From Acidobacteriota bacterium (GTDB lineage: Bacteria > Acidobacteriota > Blastocatellia > RBC074), in the NCBI GenBank assembly GCA_013140935.1, contig JABFSD010000542.1, positions 1 through 5,117 on the forward strand: a DNA stretch of 5,117 nt, given 5' to 3'. The notes under the pieces were generated by a model. The model was given only the letters and a program-made list of their open reading frames with translations, did no database searches and was not told where the DNA came from. Each line of letters starts with the position of its first letter. Within the stretch, counting starts at the first letter, position 1. This document shows positions 1 to 5,117 of this stretch, in pieces. The position numbers and the translations under genes are program-made.

Positions 1-347
1 AGATGCCCGGCATCGGCGGCACGCCGCGCTTTCACCACGCAAATTTCGGCGTCGAAGACATTGACGAAATGATGATTGGCGCGAATACGCTGATGAGCAA
101 AGGCTACGAGCCGGGCTTTCTCGGCACAGGCCGTCATCGCATTTCGTCGGCGCTGTTTTCTTACTGGAAGTGTCCGGCAGGTGGCGAAGCTGAATACGGC
201 ACAGACAGCGATTACCTCGATGACAACTGGGTTCCGCGCGAGTGGGAGTTCCGCTTCGGCACGATGATCTGGATGCAAACCCCGCCGCCGTTTATGCAAG
301 GCGAGATTCCGTGGGACGTAGACTTTTATAAAGAGTTCGGTGCGTAA
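1..347 (+). CDS. VOC-superfamily (extradiol dioxygenase-like) protein, C-terminal part, cut by left edge
   Basis: The reading frame is open from the left edge to the TAA at 345-347, and the gene almost certainly begins upstream. The ATG at position 3 is simply the first Met in view. The 114 visible residues look like one complete beta-alpha-beta-beta-beta module of the vicinal oxygen chelate fold. It opens with Phe-His-His-Ala-Asn-Phe at residues 10-15, where the second His is the probable metal ligand. A Gly-Arg-His motif at 43-45 matches the conserved second-shell His region of extradiol enzymes. Ala-Glu-Tyr at 63-65 supplies the likely metal-binding Glu. The tail Trp-Val-Pro-Arg-Glu-Trp-Glu-Phe (76-83) is typical of two-module dioxygenase-like VOC proteins of about 300 residues, so an N-terminal module should lie outside the window. 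Such enzymes cleave catechol-type rings with Fe(II) or Mn(II), in the cytoplasm. The exact substrate cannot be read from this part. A glyoxalase or other VOC activity is possible. Confidence 0.75.
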   Translation, partial: MPGIGGTPRFHHANFGVEDIDEMMIGANTLMSKGYEPGFLGTGRHRISSALFSYWKCPAGGEAEYGTDSDYLDDNWVPREWEFRFGTMIWMQTPPPFMQGEIPWDVDFYKEFGA

Positions 348-349
348 CA

Positions 350-419
350 AAAGGAAAATGCGGGAAAGGAAAATAACTTTTGCTGCGGCAGCATATTTTC
401 CTTTCCTGCATTTTCTTTT
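350..419 (+). terminator. Very long intergenic hairpin, probable transcription terminator of the VOC gene
   Basis: Bases 350-375 pair with 394-419 in an uninterrupted 26-bp stem with only two G-U pairs (353:416 and 362:407). Beyond a 5-base bulge (376-380), bases 381-385 pair with 389-393 around a CGG loop, giving about 31 pairs in total. The hairpin starts three bases after the stop codon of the VOC gene and ends about 50 bases before the next start, a suitable place for a terminator. It is not a classic one: the stem is A/G-rich on the left and T/C-rich on the right, and there is no separate T-run after the stem, although the 3' arm itself ends in TTTTCTTTTC. The near symmetry means it could act in both directions, stabilise the 3' end of the mRNA, or be a small palindromic repeat element. 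The structure is seen directly; the function is inferred. Confidence 0.6.
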
Positions 420-469
420 CTGAGAAAAACTCTTAGCCGACGAATCAAACTTGATAAACAAAAACCGTT

Positions 470-3400
470 ATGAAGAAATTCTTGCTCGTGTTGGTCAGCA
501 TTCTTTTGATCGTTTTTTCAGCGACTGGACAAAACGTCAACCTAAACGATTGGCGCAAGTTCAATCCGGTGACGCCGCTCACCGCCGAGACGTTTGCGCG
601 TCCGCCCGCAACTGATTTGCCGTGGGTGCGGATGAACATTCCCGCGACCGCCGACCCGGCGGAAATCAAAGCCGAAGTAAAACAATTGCACGACAGCGGC
701 ATCGCGGGAATCGAAATCGGGCAAGGCGCTTATCCGAACGAAGCTCAACTTGTCGCGCTGCTGACCGCTGCGAATCAATACGGCGTGAAAGTCAGCCTCA
801 GTCATGGCCCGACGAAAAATCCGGCTGGATATTCGATAGATGCCGACCACGCGCGCAAGTCGCTGTTTGTCGGCAAAGCAACGGTCAATGCAGGAGCTAC
901 GTTTCAAGGCGCGATTCCTCCTCCGACGCAAACGCAAGGCAGCCGCAGCGGATTTGGAGTAGCGCCGCCGCGTGGAGCAGCGGCTCCGACTGCTGCACCG
1001 ACTGCACCGCCTGGCCCGCCGCCTAATCGCGGGCCGCAAGCGAAACGCGCTACGTTGATTGCGGCACTGGCTTATCGCTGCGCGCAAACGCCTTGCCCGG
1101 CGAACGGAGTTACGCAACTTGATCGCGCTTCAATGATTGATTTGACCGTGATGGTTAAAGGTAAAAACGCGGATGGTTATGTCGGCGGAACGACGGCAGG
1201 CGAGTTGCAATGGGAAGCGCCAGCAAGTCCGGCAGGCGCGCAATGGATGGTCATCGGCGTTTGGTCGCGTGGCGTATTCGCGCAACCCGACCCGTTCAGC
1301 GATGAAGGTTATGTCGAACTCATCAACGGATTGGAAAGCGAACTCAGTCCGCAGGTGAAAGAACTTTTGAAAGCGAACGGCGGCGACATTTTCATTGATT
1401 CGCATTCCAGTGATCGCGGCAGTCCCGATGAACTTTGGACGAACAAGATGGCAGACGAATTCAGCCGCCGTCGCGGTTATGCGCTGACGCCGAATCTGCC
1501 TGCGCTTTTCAGAGAGATTTTTGATTTCAACGATGGCAGCGCTCCGCGTGTGCGCGAAGACTTTTATGCCGTGCGCGGTGACATCTGGTTGGAAAAGCAA
1601 ATCGCACCGCTCAGGCAGTGGGTGCGCAAATATAACAACGTGCTGCGCGTGCAAGTCGAAGGCGAAGCGAACCTGACCATTCCTATCACAGACATGGTGC
1701 AGGCCACCGCACTGGTTGATCGCCCTGAGCATGAAAACCTGTTCGTAGGCGATGAGATTGATAATTATTTGCCGATGGCTTCGGCCAATCACATGACTGG
1801 CAACACCTGGTATTCGACGGAGTGTTGCGCGGTGCTGAATCGGAACTACGCGCAGACCTTTCAAGACGCAGTGATCAAGATGCACCGCAGCTTTATCGGC
1901 GGCATCACCAAGCTGGTCTATCACGTTTATCCTTATCGCTACGGCGCTGCGTCAAAGTGGCCGGGCTATCACAACTTTGGACAAGCGGGCTTTTCCAATG
2001 CGTGGGGGCCGCGCAATCCTTATTGGACTGACGCGCGGTTGTATAACGATTATTTCGCGCGCAACCAACAGGCGCTCACGCAAGGCGAAGCCAAAACCGA
2101 TGTCGCGGTTTACTTTCAGAATTATCTTTACCCGCCGTCGCAAAGCATCATGAAGCTGCGGCATTGGGGCGATGCGAAATTGCAGGAGGCAGGATATACG
2201 CGGGATTACCTCAACCCTGACATGCTGAACTTGCCCAATGCCGTCGTGACGGGAAAACGCCTGGCAGCCAACGGGCCTGCATACAAAGCACTGATTATTG
2301 ACAGCGAACAAGGCCCGCAAACTGATCCGGTTAAGACAGCGATGCCAATTGAAGTCGCACGTAAAATACTTGGCTATGCGCGCGCTGGCCTGCCTGTGAT
2401 CGTAGTCGGCACGCCGCCAGATCGTACGCCCGGCAATTCGACAAAAGATGATGCGACGTTGAAAGGCATCATCGGCGAATTGCTCGCCGAGCGTTCAGTC
2501 GCGCGCGTTGCACACGAAGCTGACATGCCAGAGAAGCTGCGGTCATTTGGCATTCGACCTGCTGCTGAACCTAACGCACCGTCTTCATTACTCAGCATTC
2601 GTCGCCACGATGAAGCGACCAAAACGGGTTATTACTTTTTCTATAATCAAGGCGTGATGAGTCCGCCGGATGAACCGACGACGTTGTTTGAACCCGCTAC
2701 GGGAGAGCCGGTCGAACGCGAAGTCAGTTTGGAAGGGCGCGGCCAACCTTATTTGCTGGATGCGTGGTCAGGGAAAATTACGCCGATTGCGCAATACCAA
2801 GTGAGAGGTGATCGCGTTACGTTGCGGCTAAAACTGGCGCGTGACAACGGCGTATTGATTGCGTTGAGCGATCAGCCGAATCGCTTTGGCTTCGCGGTGA
2901 ATGCGTTGCACGTCAATCAAACCACCGCTGATGAAACGGTCGTGGAAGGCAACACGGTTGTGATTCGAGCAACGAAAGCAGGTACTTATCAAACGACACT
3001 CAGCAATGGCCGCAGCATTCGCAGCACGATTGCCGCAGCGCCCGCCGCACTTGACCTGACCAAAGCGAGTTGGAACCTGAAAGTAGAAGACTGGCAGCCG
3101 GTGAATCCTTACGCGACCACGTTGGGCGTAGCGGCGACCGAAACGCGCAAGACGCAAGTCGCAACCGACCTCGCGGAACTCAAAGCGTGGCCTGAAATTC
3201 CAGCGTTGCAACACGCTTCGGGTATTGGGGTTTATATCACGAGTTTTGAACTGCCCGCTGCTTGGTCAAAGCAGCATGGCGCGCGACTAAGTTTGGGCGA
3301 AGTCTTCGACACCTTCACGCTGACAGTGAATGACAAGCCTGTCGCTCTTGACCAAATCAGCGCGGCGGGCGACATCGGCGCATATCTCAAAGCGGGTCGC

Positions 3401-3562
3401 AACACCATCACTGTGCGTGTGGCTACGACCTTGAATAATCGGTTGGCGAACCTTGATGAAGACGTTGCCCGCCGCAAGATTGTGCAGCCTTATGGTTTGG
3501 TCGGGCCGGTGGTGCTGACGCCTTACGCGCAAGCGACAGTTTGGACAACGAGCGGGAGGTGA
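470..3562 (+). CDS. Secreted glycoside hydrolase, GH106 (alpha-L-rhamnosidase)-like
   Basis: The protein has 1030 residues. It begins with a clear Sec signal peptide (Lys-Lys, then a hydrophobic core at 4-17, probable cleavage near 18-21). There is no lipobox Cys, so it should be periplasmic or secreted. Residues about 43-110 match the GH106 opening (Phe-Ala-x-Pro-Pro, Pro-Trp-Val-Arg, then a helix and Gly-Ile-Glu-Ile). Residues 305-350 contain Asp-Ser and then Arg-Arg-Arg-Gly-Tyr with a following Leu-Pro-Ala-Leu. Residues 425-455 hold the Ala-Ser-Ala-Asn-His-Met-x-Gly stretch, with Glu451 as the probable conserved catalytic Glu. Residues 475-520 have the His-Val-Tyr-Pro-Tyr and Trp-Gly-Pro-Arg-Asn-Pro-Tyr-Trp signatures. 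Residues about 540-680 resemble a Rossmann-like domain, and 920-1015 form a jelly-roll sugar-binding domain ending in Gln-Pro-Tyr-Gly-Leu-Val-Gly-Pro. Known members remove terminal L-rhamnose from plant glycans using calcium. Oddities are a Pro/Ala-rich insertion (about 148-190) and the lack of Glu in the usual Asp-Ser-Trp/Tyr-Glu motif. No Shine-Dalgarno is evident before the ATG; the signal peptide fixes the start. Substrate is uncertain. Confidence 0.7.
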   Translation: MKKFLLVLVSILLIVFSATGQNVNLNDWRKFNPVTPLTAETFARPPATDLPWVRMNIPATADPAEIKAEVKQLHDSGIAGIEIGQGAYPNEAQLVALLTAANQYGVKVSLSHGPTKNPAGYSIDADHARKSLFVGKATVNAGATFQGAIPPPTQTQGSRSGFGVAPPRGAAAPTAAPTAPPGPPPNRGPQAKRATLIAALAYRCAQTPCPANGVTQLDRASMIDLTVMVKGKNADGYVGGTTAGELQWEAPASPAGAQWMVIGVWSRGVFAQPDPFSDEGYVELINGLESELSPQVKELLKANGGDIFIDSHSSDRGSPDELWTNKMADEFSRRRGYALTPNLPALFREIFDFNDGSAPRVREDFYAVRGDIWLEKQIAPLRQWVRKYNNVLRVQVEGEANLTIPITDMVQATALVDRPEHENLFVGDEIDNYLPMASANHMTGNTWYSTECCAVLNRNYAQTFQDAVIKMHRSFIGGITKLVYHVYPYRYGAASKWPGYHNFGQAGFSNAWGPRNPYWTDARLYNDYFARNQQALTQGEAKTDVAVYFQNYLYPPSQSIMKLRHWGDAKLQEAGYTRDYLNPDMLNLPNAVVTGKRLAANGPAYKALIIDSEQGPQTDPVKTAMPIEVARKILGYARAGLPVIVVGTPPDRTPGNSTKDDATLKGIIGELLAERSVARVAHEADMPEKLRSFGIRPAAEPNAPSSLLSIRRHDEATKTGYYFFYNQGVMSPPDEPTTLFEPATGEPVEREVSLEGRGQPYLLDAWSGKITPIAQYQVRGDRVTLRLKLARDNGVLIALSDQPNRFGFAVNALHVNQTTADETVVEGNTVVIRATKAGTYQTTLSNGRSIRSTIAAAPAALDLTKASWNLKVEDWQPVNPYATTLGVAATETRKTQVATDLAELKAWPEIPALQHASGIGVYITSFELPAAWSKQHGARLSLGEVFDTFTLTVNDKPVALDQISAAGDIGAYLKAGRNTITVRVATTLNNRLANLDEDVARRKIVQPYGLVGPVVLTPYAQATVWTTSGR
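911..1039 (+). other. Segment encoding a Pro/Ala-rich low-complexity insertion in the GH106-like protein
   Basis: Codons for residues about 148-190 of the secreted hydrolase give a run dominated by Pro, Ala, Gly, Thr and Gln, with Pro-Pro-Pro at 150-152, Ala-Pro-Thr repeats at 172-180 and Pro-Gly-Pro-Pro-Pro at 180-185. It is flanked on both sides by ordinary folded-looking sequence (Ala-Thr-Val-Asn-Ala-Gly before, Leu-Ile-Ala-Ala-Leu-Ala-Tyr after). Such composition indicates a flexible, disordered loop or linker inside the N-terminal catalytic region, where other GH106-like proteins carry a variable beta-rich stretch. The frame is intact across it. Confidence 0.7.
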
Positions 3563-3568
3563 TCGCAA

Positions 3569-3596
3569 GAGTGATAAATGAAGAGTGATGAGTTGG
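3569..3596 (+). repeat. Short degenerate heptamer tandem repeat (GAGTGAT-like), four units
   Basis: Four consecutive 7-base units can be read: GAGTGAT (3569-3575), AAATGAA (3576-3582), GAGTGAT (3583-3589) and GAGTTGG (3590-3596). Units 1 and 3 are identical, and the 9-base string AAGAGTGAT recurs exactly 14 bases apart (3567 and 3581). The repeat covers the gap between the hydrolase and the S1-like gene and runs into the first six codons of the latter, including its ATG. Heptameric tandem repeats of this flavour occur between genes in several bacterial groups, but four degenerate units are few enough to be partly chance. Confidence 0.4.
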
Positions 3597-3925
3597 AAAA
3601 CAATGATTGGCGCGAAGAGATAAAGTCGCGCTTCCCTGACTGGCAAACAGATGTAGCCATTGAGCGATGGCCTGCCATTCGGAAATCACTTTCTATCGGA
3701 CAGCCCGTTTCAGGTGAAGTAATCGCCCGCGCTCCATTCGGCGTCTGGGTTGACATCAACGTTGGGCAACCCGCGCTGTTAATCGTTGTAAATATGAAAG
3801 ATGCTGGCATGCGCAGGATAGCGTTTGATGACTATCCACCAAAGGGGGCTGTTGTCTTAGCACGGATCAACGCGCTTGGTGAGCAAGGAGAGATTGGACT
3901 TACACAACTTGTTCCAGCCAAGTGA
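3578..3925 (+). CDS. Small stand-alone S1-like (OB-fold) domain protein
   Basis: The 115-residue product is cytoplasmic: it has no signal peptide or membrane segment. Residues about 39-110 follow the S1 RNA-binding pattern: Ile-Gly-Gln-Pro-Val-Ser-Gly-Glu-Val, then Ala-Pro-Phe-Gly-Val-Trp-Val-Asp-Ile (52-60), a middle strand at 66-72, Pro-Lys-Gly-Ala-Val-Val (88-93) and a last strand Gly-Glu-Ile-Gly-Leu-Thr (104-109). The first 38 residues are charged and Trp-containing and have no match I recognise. S1 domains bind RNA or single-stranded nucleic acid. In single-domain proteins the role is often unknown, and nucleic-acid binding is not proven here. A TAA lies immediately before the ATG, so no earlier start in this frame is possible. 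GGGAGG at 3554-3559 is too far upstream to be ideal, and a weak AAGAG at 3567-3571 is better placed. It follows the hydrolase by 15 bases and lies in the same reading frame as both neighbours. No specific partner can be named. Confidence 0.7.
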   Translation: MKSDELENNDWREEIKSRFPDWQTDVAIERWPAIRKSLSIGQPVSGEVIARAPFGVWVDINVGQPALLIVVNMKDAGMRRIAFDDYPPKGAVVLARINALGEQGEIGLTQLVPAK

Positions 3926-3952
3926 CGATTGGTTGTGATTCTTTTGTTGTTT

Positions 3953-4939
3953 ATGAAGCTCGCTACCCTGAAAGACAAAACTCGTGATGGAACGTTGATC
4001 GTCGTGACGAGCGATTTGCGCCGCGCCGTATCAGCGCAATTCATCGCCGCGACGATGCAAGCTGCATTGGATGATTGGGCGCACGTCGAACCGCGCTTGC
4101 AATCACTGGCGGCTGAACTCAACGCAGGCAAGGCGCACGACGCTTTTGCTTTCGATGCAAAGGCTGTCGCCGCTCCGTTGCCGCGCGCTTATCAATGGTG
4201 TGATGGCTCGGCGTTTTTGAATCACGGACGGCTAATGGAAAAAGCCTTCAACACGCCGCCGATGCCGGACTTTGAAACGATTCCGTTAATTTATCAGGGT
4301 GGCTCTGACGACTTCCTCGGCGCGTGCGACGACGTGCCTTTCGTGAGCGAAGCAGACGGCATTGATTTTGAAGGCGAGTTCGGCGTGATCGTGGATGACG
4401 TGCCAATGGGCTGTTCGCCAGCCGACGCAGCCACACACATCAAGCTCATCGTGCAAATCAATGATTGGAGCCTGCGCGGTTATGGCCCGCGCGAAATGAA
4501 AACCGGCTTCGGTTTTTTTCAGGCGAAACCTGCTACGAGCTTTGCGCCCGTAGCAGTCACGCCCGATGAACTCGGTGCGGCGTGGCGCGATGGACGTATT
4601 CATTTGCCGCTTAACATCCAGTGGAACGGCGCGTGGTTCGGTCATCCGAACGGCAGCGAAATGAATTTCAGTTTTTATGAATTGATTGCGCACGCGGCGA
4701 AAACACGCCGCTTGCGTGCGGGTACGATCATCGGTTCCGGCACTGTTTCAAGCGCTGACCGCAGCGCGGGTTCGGCCTGCATCAGCGAACGCCGCGTGAT
4801 CGAAATGATTGACGCGGGCGCGAGCAAAACTGCTTTTATGCGTTTTGGCGATTCGGTGCGGATGGAAGTGTTAGATGCCGATGGTCATTCGATCTTCGGC
4901 GCAATTGAACAGCGCTTAGTCAGATTCGACTTTGCTTAG
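3953..4939 (+). CDS. Fumarylacetoacetate hydrolase (FAH) family protein
   Basis: The product has 328 residues starting at Met-Lys-Leu-Ala-Thr-Leu-Lys-Asp, the usual beginning of this bacterial FAH subgroup. An upstream in-frame TTG (3929) would add eight hydrophobic residues and is unlikely. Counting from the ATG, an N-terminal domain covers about 1-75. It is followed by Pro-Leu-Pro-Arg-Ala-Tyr-Gln-Trp (75-82) and Tyr-Gln-Gly-Gly-Ser-Asp-Asp (114-120). The metal site looks intact: Asp119 or Asp120, Glu140 and Glu142 in Phe-Glu-Gly-Glu, and Asp171 in Asn-Asp-Trp-Ser-Leu-Arg. Later come Phe-Ala-Pro-Val-Ala-Val-Thr-Pro (197-204) and Gly-Ser-Gly-Thr-Val-Ser-Ser (261-267). Family members use Mg or Ca to hydrolyse C-C bonds in diketo acids, as in the last step of tyrosine/homogentisate breakdown, or act on related ring-cleavage products. 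The VOC gene 3.6 kb upstream fits aromatic catabolism. A 2,4-diketo-3-deoxyrhamnonate hydrolase role is a weaker alternative, prompted by the GH106-like neighbour. No Shine-Dalgarno is visible, so translation may depend on coupling to the S1-like gene. Confidence 0.88.
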   Translation: MKLATLKDKTRDGTLIVVTSDLRRAVSAQFIAATMQAALDDWAHVEPRLQSLAAELNAGKAHDAFAFDAKAVAAPLPRAYQWCDGSAFLNHGRLMEKAFNTPPMPDFETIPLIYQGGSDDFLGACDDVPFVSEADGIDFEGEFGVIVDDVPMGCSPADAATHIKLIVQINDWSLRGYGPREMKTGFGFFQAKPATSFAPVAVTPDELGAAWRDGRIHLPLNIQWNGAWFGHPNGSEMNFSFYELIAHAAKTRRLRAGTIIGSGTVSSADRSAGSACISERRVIEMIDAGASKTAFMRFGDSVRMEVLDADGHSIFGAIEQRLVRFDFA

Positions 4940-4968
4940 AAGCCAGAGGCGTTTCTGCGTCTCATCAC

Positions 4969-4974
4969 AAAGGA
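4969..4974 (+). promoter_or_regulatory. Shine-Dalgarno site of the right-edge gene
   Basis: AAAGGA lies six bases before the ATG at 4981, an ideal spacing. It is the clearest ribosome-binding site in the window and supports the edge reading frame as a real gene start. Confidence 0.7.
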
Positions 4975-4980
4975 TTTCCT

Positions 4981-5117
4981 ATGAAACATTTATTTGCGAT
5001 TCGCATATTGCTCTTTGTCACGTTGGCCTTGAGCGCCGGAGCCAACCTGTTCGGTCAGACCGGTTCGCAATCGGCACAACCGATCATCAACGCCCGCGTA
5101 GCTCCGCTCTTGCAAAG
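4981..5117 (+). CDS. Start of a secreted protein, cut by right edge; function unknown
   Basis: The frame is open from the ATG to the window edge, giving 45 complete codons and no stop. The product begins Met-Lys-His-Leu-Phe-Ala-Ile-Arg, followed by a hydrophobic core (Ile-Leu-Leu-Phe-Val-Thr-Leu-Ala-Leu) and small residues, and then Phe-Gly-Gln-Thr near residue 24-27. This is a standard Sec signal peptide with no lipobox Cys in view. The start is backed by the AAAGGA site at 4969-4974. The mature part seen (from about residue 28) contains Ile-Ile-Asn-Ala-Arg-Val-Ala-Pro-Leu-Leu-Gln. A similar short stretch can precede the catalytic domain of secreted GH3-type glycosidases, but this is too little to assign a family. 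It sits 41 bases after the FAH-family gene and may share its transcript. Confidence 0.7.
   Translation, partial: MKHLFAIRILLFVTLALSAGANLFGQTGSQSAQPIINARVAPLLQ

Noticed and set aside
422..432. GAG-AAAAA-CTC mini hairpin just after the long stem
   Set aside because: A three-base-pair stem is too weak to mean anything alone.
451..469. TTGATA at 451-456 considered as a promoter -35 box for the secreted hydrolase
   Set aside because: It lies only 14 bases before the ATG, leaving no room for a -10 box and a leader. No convincing promoter could be placed in 420-469.
542..1117. Minus-strand open frame of 191 codons, rich in Arg and Ser
   Set aside because: It lies fully inside the secreted hydrolase gene, has the Arg-rich composition typical of antisense shadow frames in GC-rich codons, and shows no recognisable domain.
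1130..1924. Minus-strand open frame of 264 codons
   Set aside because: It is antisense to the conserved catalytic part of the GH106-like gene, has no recognisable motif, and the + strand frame carries clear family signatures.
3929..3952. Upstream TTG start adding a hydrophobic Met-Val-Val-Ile-Leu-Leu-Leu-Phe to the FAH-family protein
   Set aside because: There is no ribosome-binding site before it, family members begin at the Met-Lys-Leu-Ala-Thr-Leu-Lys-Asp segment, and the eight residues are too short to be a signal peptide or membrane anchor.
4946..4963. Small hairpin (6-bp stem, 6-base loop) after the FAH-family gene, considered as a terminator
   Set aside because: The stem is short, contains a G-U pair and is followed by ATCACAAAGG rather than a T-run. 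It can arise by chance, and the next gene starts only 17 bases later.

Overview
The window looks like a piece of chromosome from a free-living, GC-moderate (roughly mid-50s % by eye) soil-type bacterium that degrades plant polymers and aromatics. A large secreted glycoside hydrolase, a VOC/extradiol-type protein and a fumarylacetoacetate-hydrolase family enzyme lie close together. This mix, and signal peptides ending in Gly-Gln, would suit an Acidobacteriota-like genome. That assignment is an inference from style; nothing here (no rRNA, no marker gene) proves it. All genes found are on the + strand.

Layout. (1) Positions 1-347 hold the C-terminal module of a VOC-superfamily protein of the extradiol dioxygenase type, cut by the left edge. 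(2) Positions 348-469 are intergenic and dominated by a very long hairpin (350-419), the likely transcript end of gene 1. (3) Positions 470-3562 encode a 1030-residue secreted protein resembling GH106 alpha-L-rhamnosidases, with a Pro/Ala-rich insertion and an apparently altered first catalytic motif. (4) Positions 3578-3925 encode a small stand-alone S1-like (OB-fold) protein whose start lies inside a short degenerate heptamer repeat. (5) Positions 3953-4939 encode a fumarylacetoacetate hydrolase family enzyme of 328 residues. (6) From 4981 to the right edge runs the start of another secreted protein with a good Shine-Dalgarno site, function not determinable.

How the genes may work together. 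Genes 3 to 6 are closely spaced (15, 27 and 41 bases) and could be co-transcribed. The secreted hydrolase would release sugar, perhaps rhamnose, from plant glycans. The FAH-family enzyme could act in aromatic-ring catabolism, as the VOC gene suggests, or, less likely, on a diketo sugar acid of the non-phosphorylating rhamnose pathway, in which an FAH-fold hydrolase is known. The S1-like protein has no obvious metabolic link. I found no CRISPR array, tRNA, rRNA, insertion sequence or phage gene. The most unusual points are the long hairpin, the divergent GH106-like active-site motif, and the small S1 protein with a repeat at its start. I see no strong evidence of an entirely new multi-gene system.
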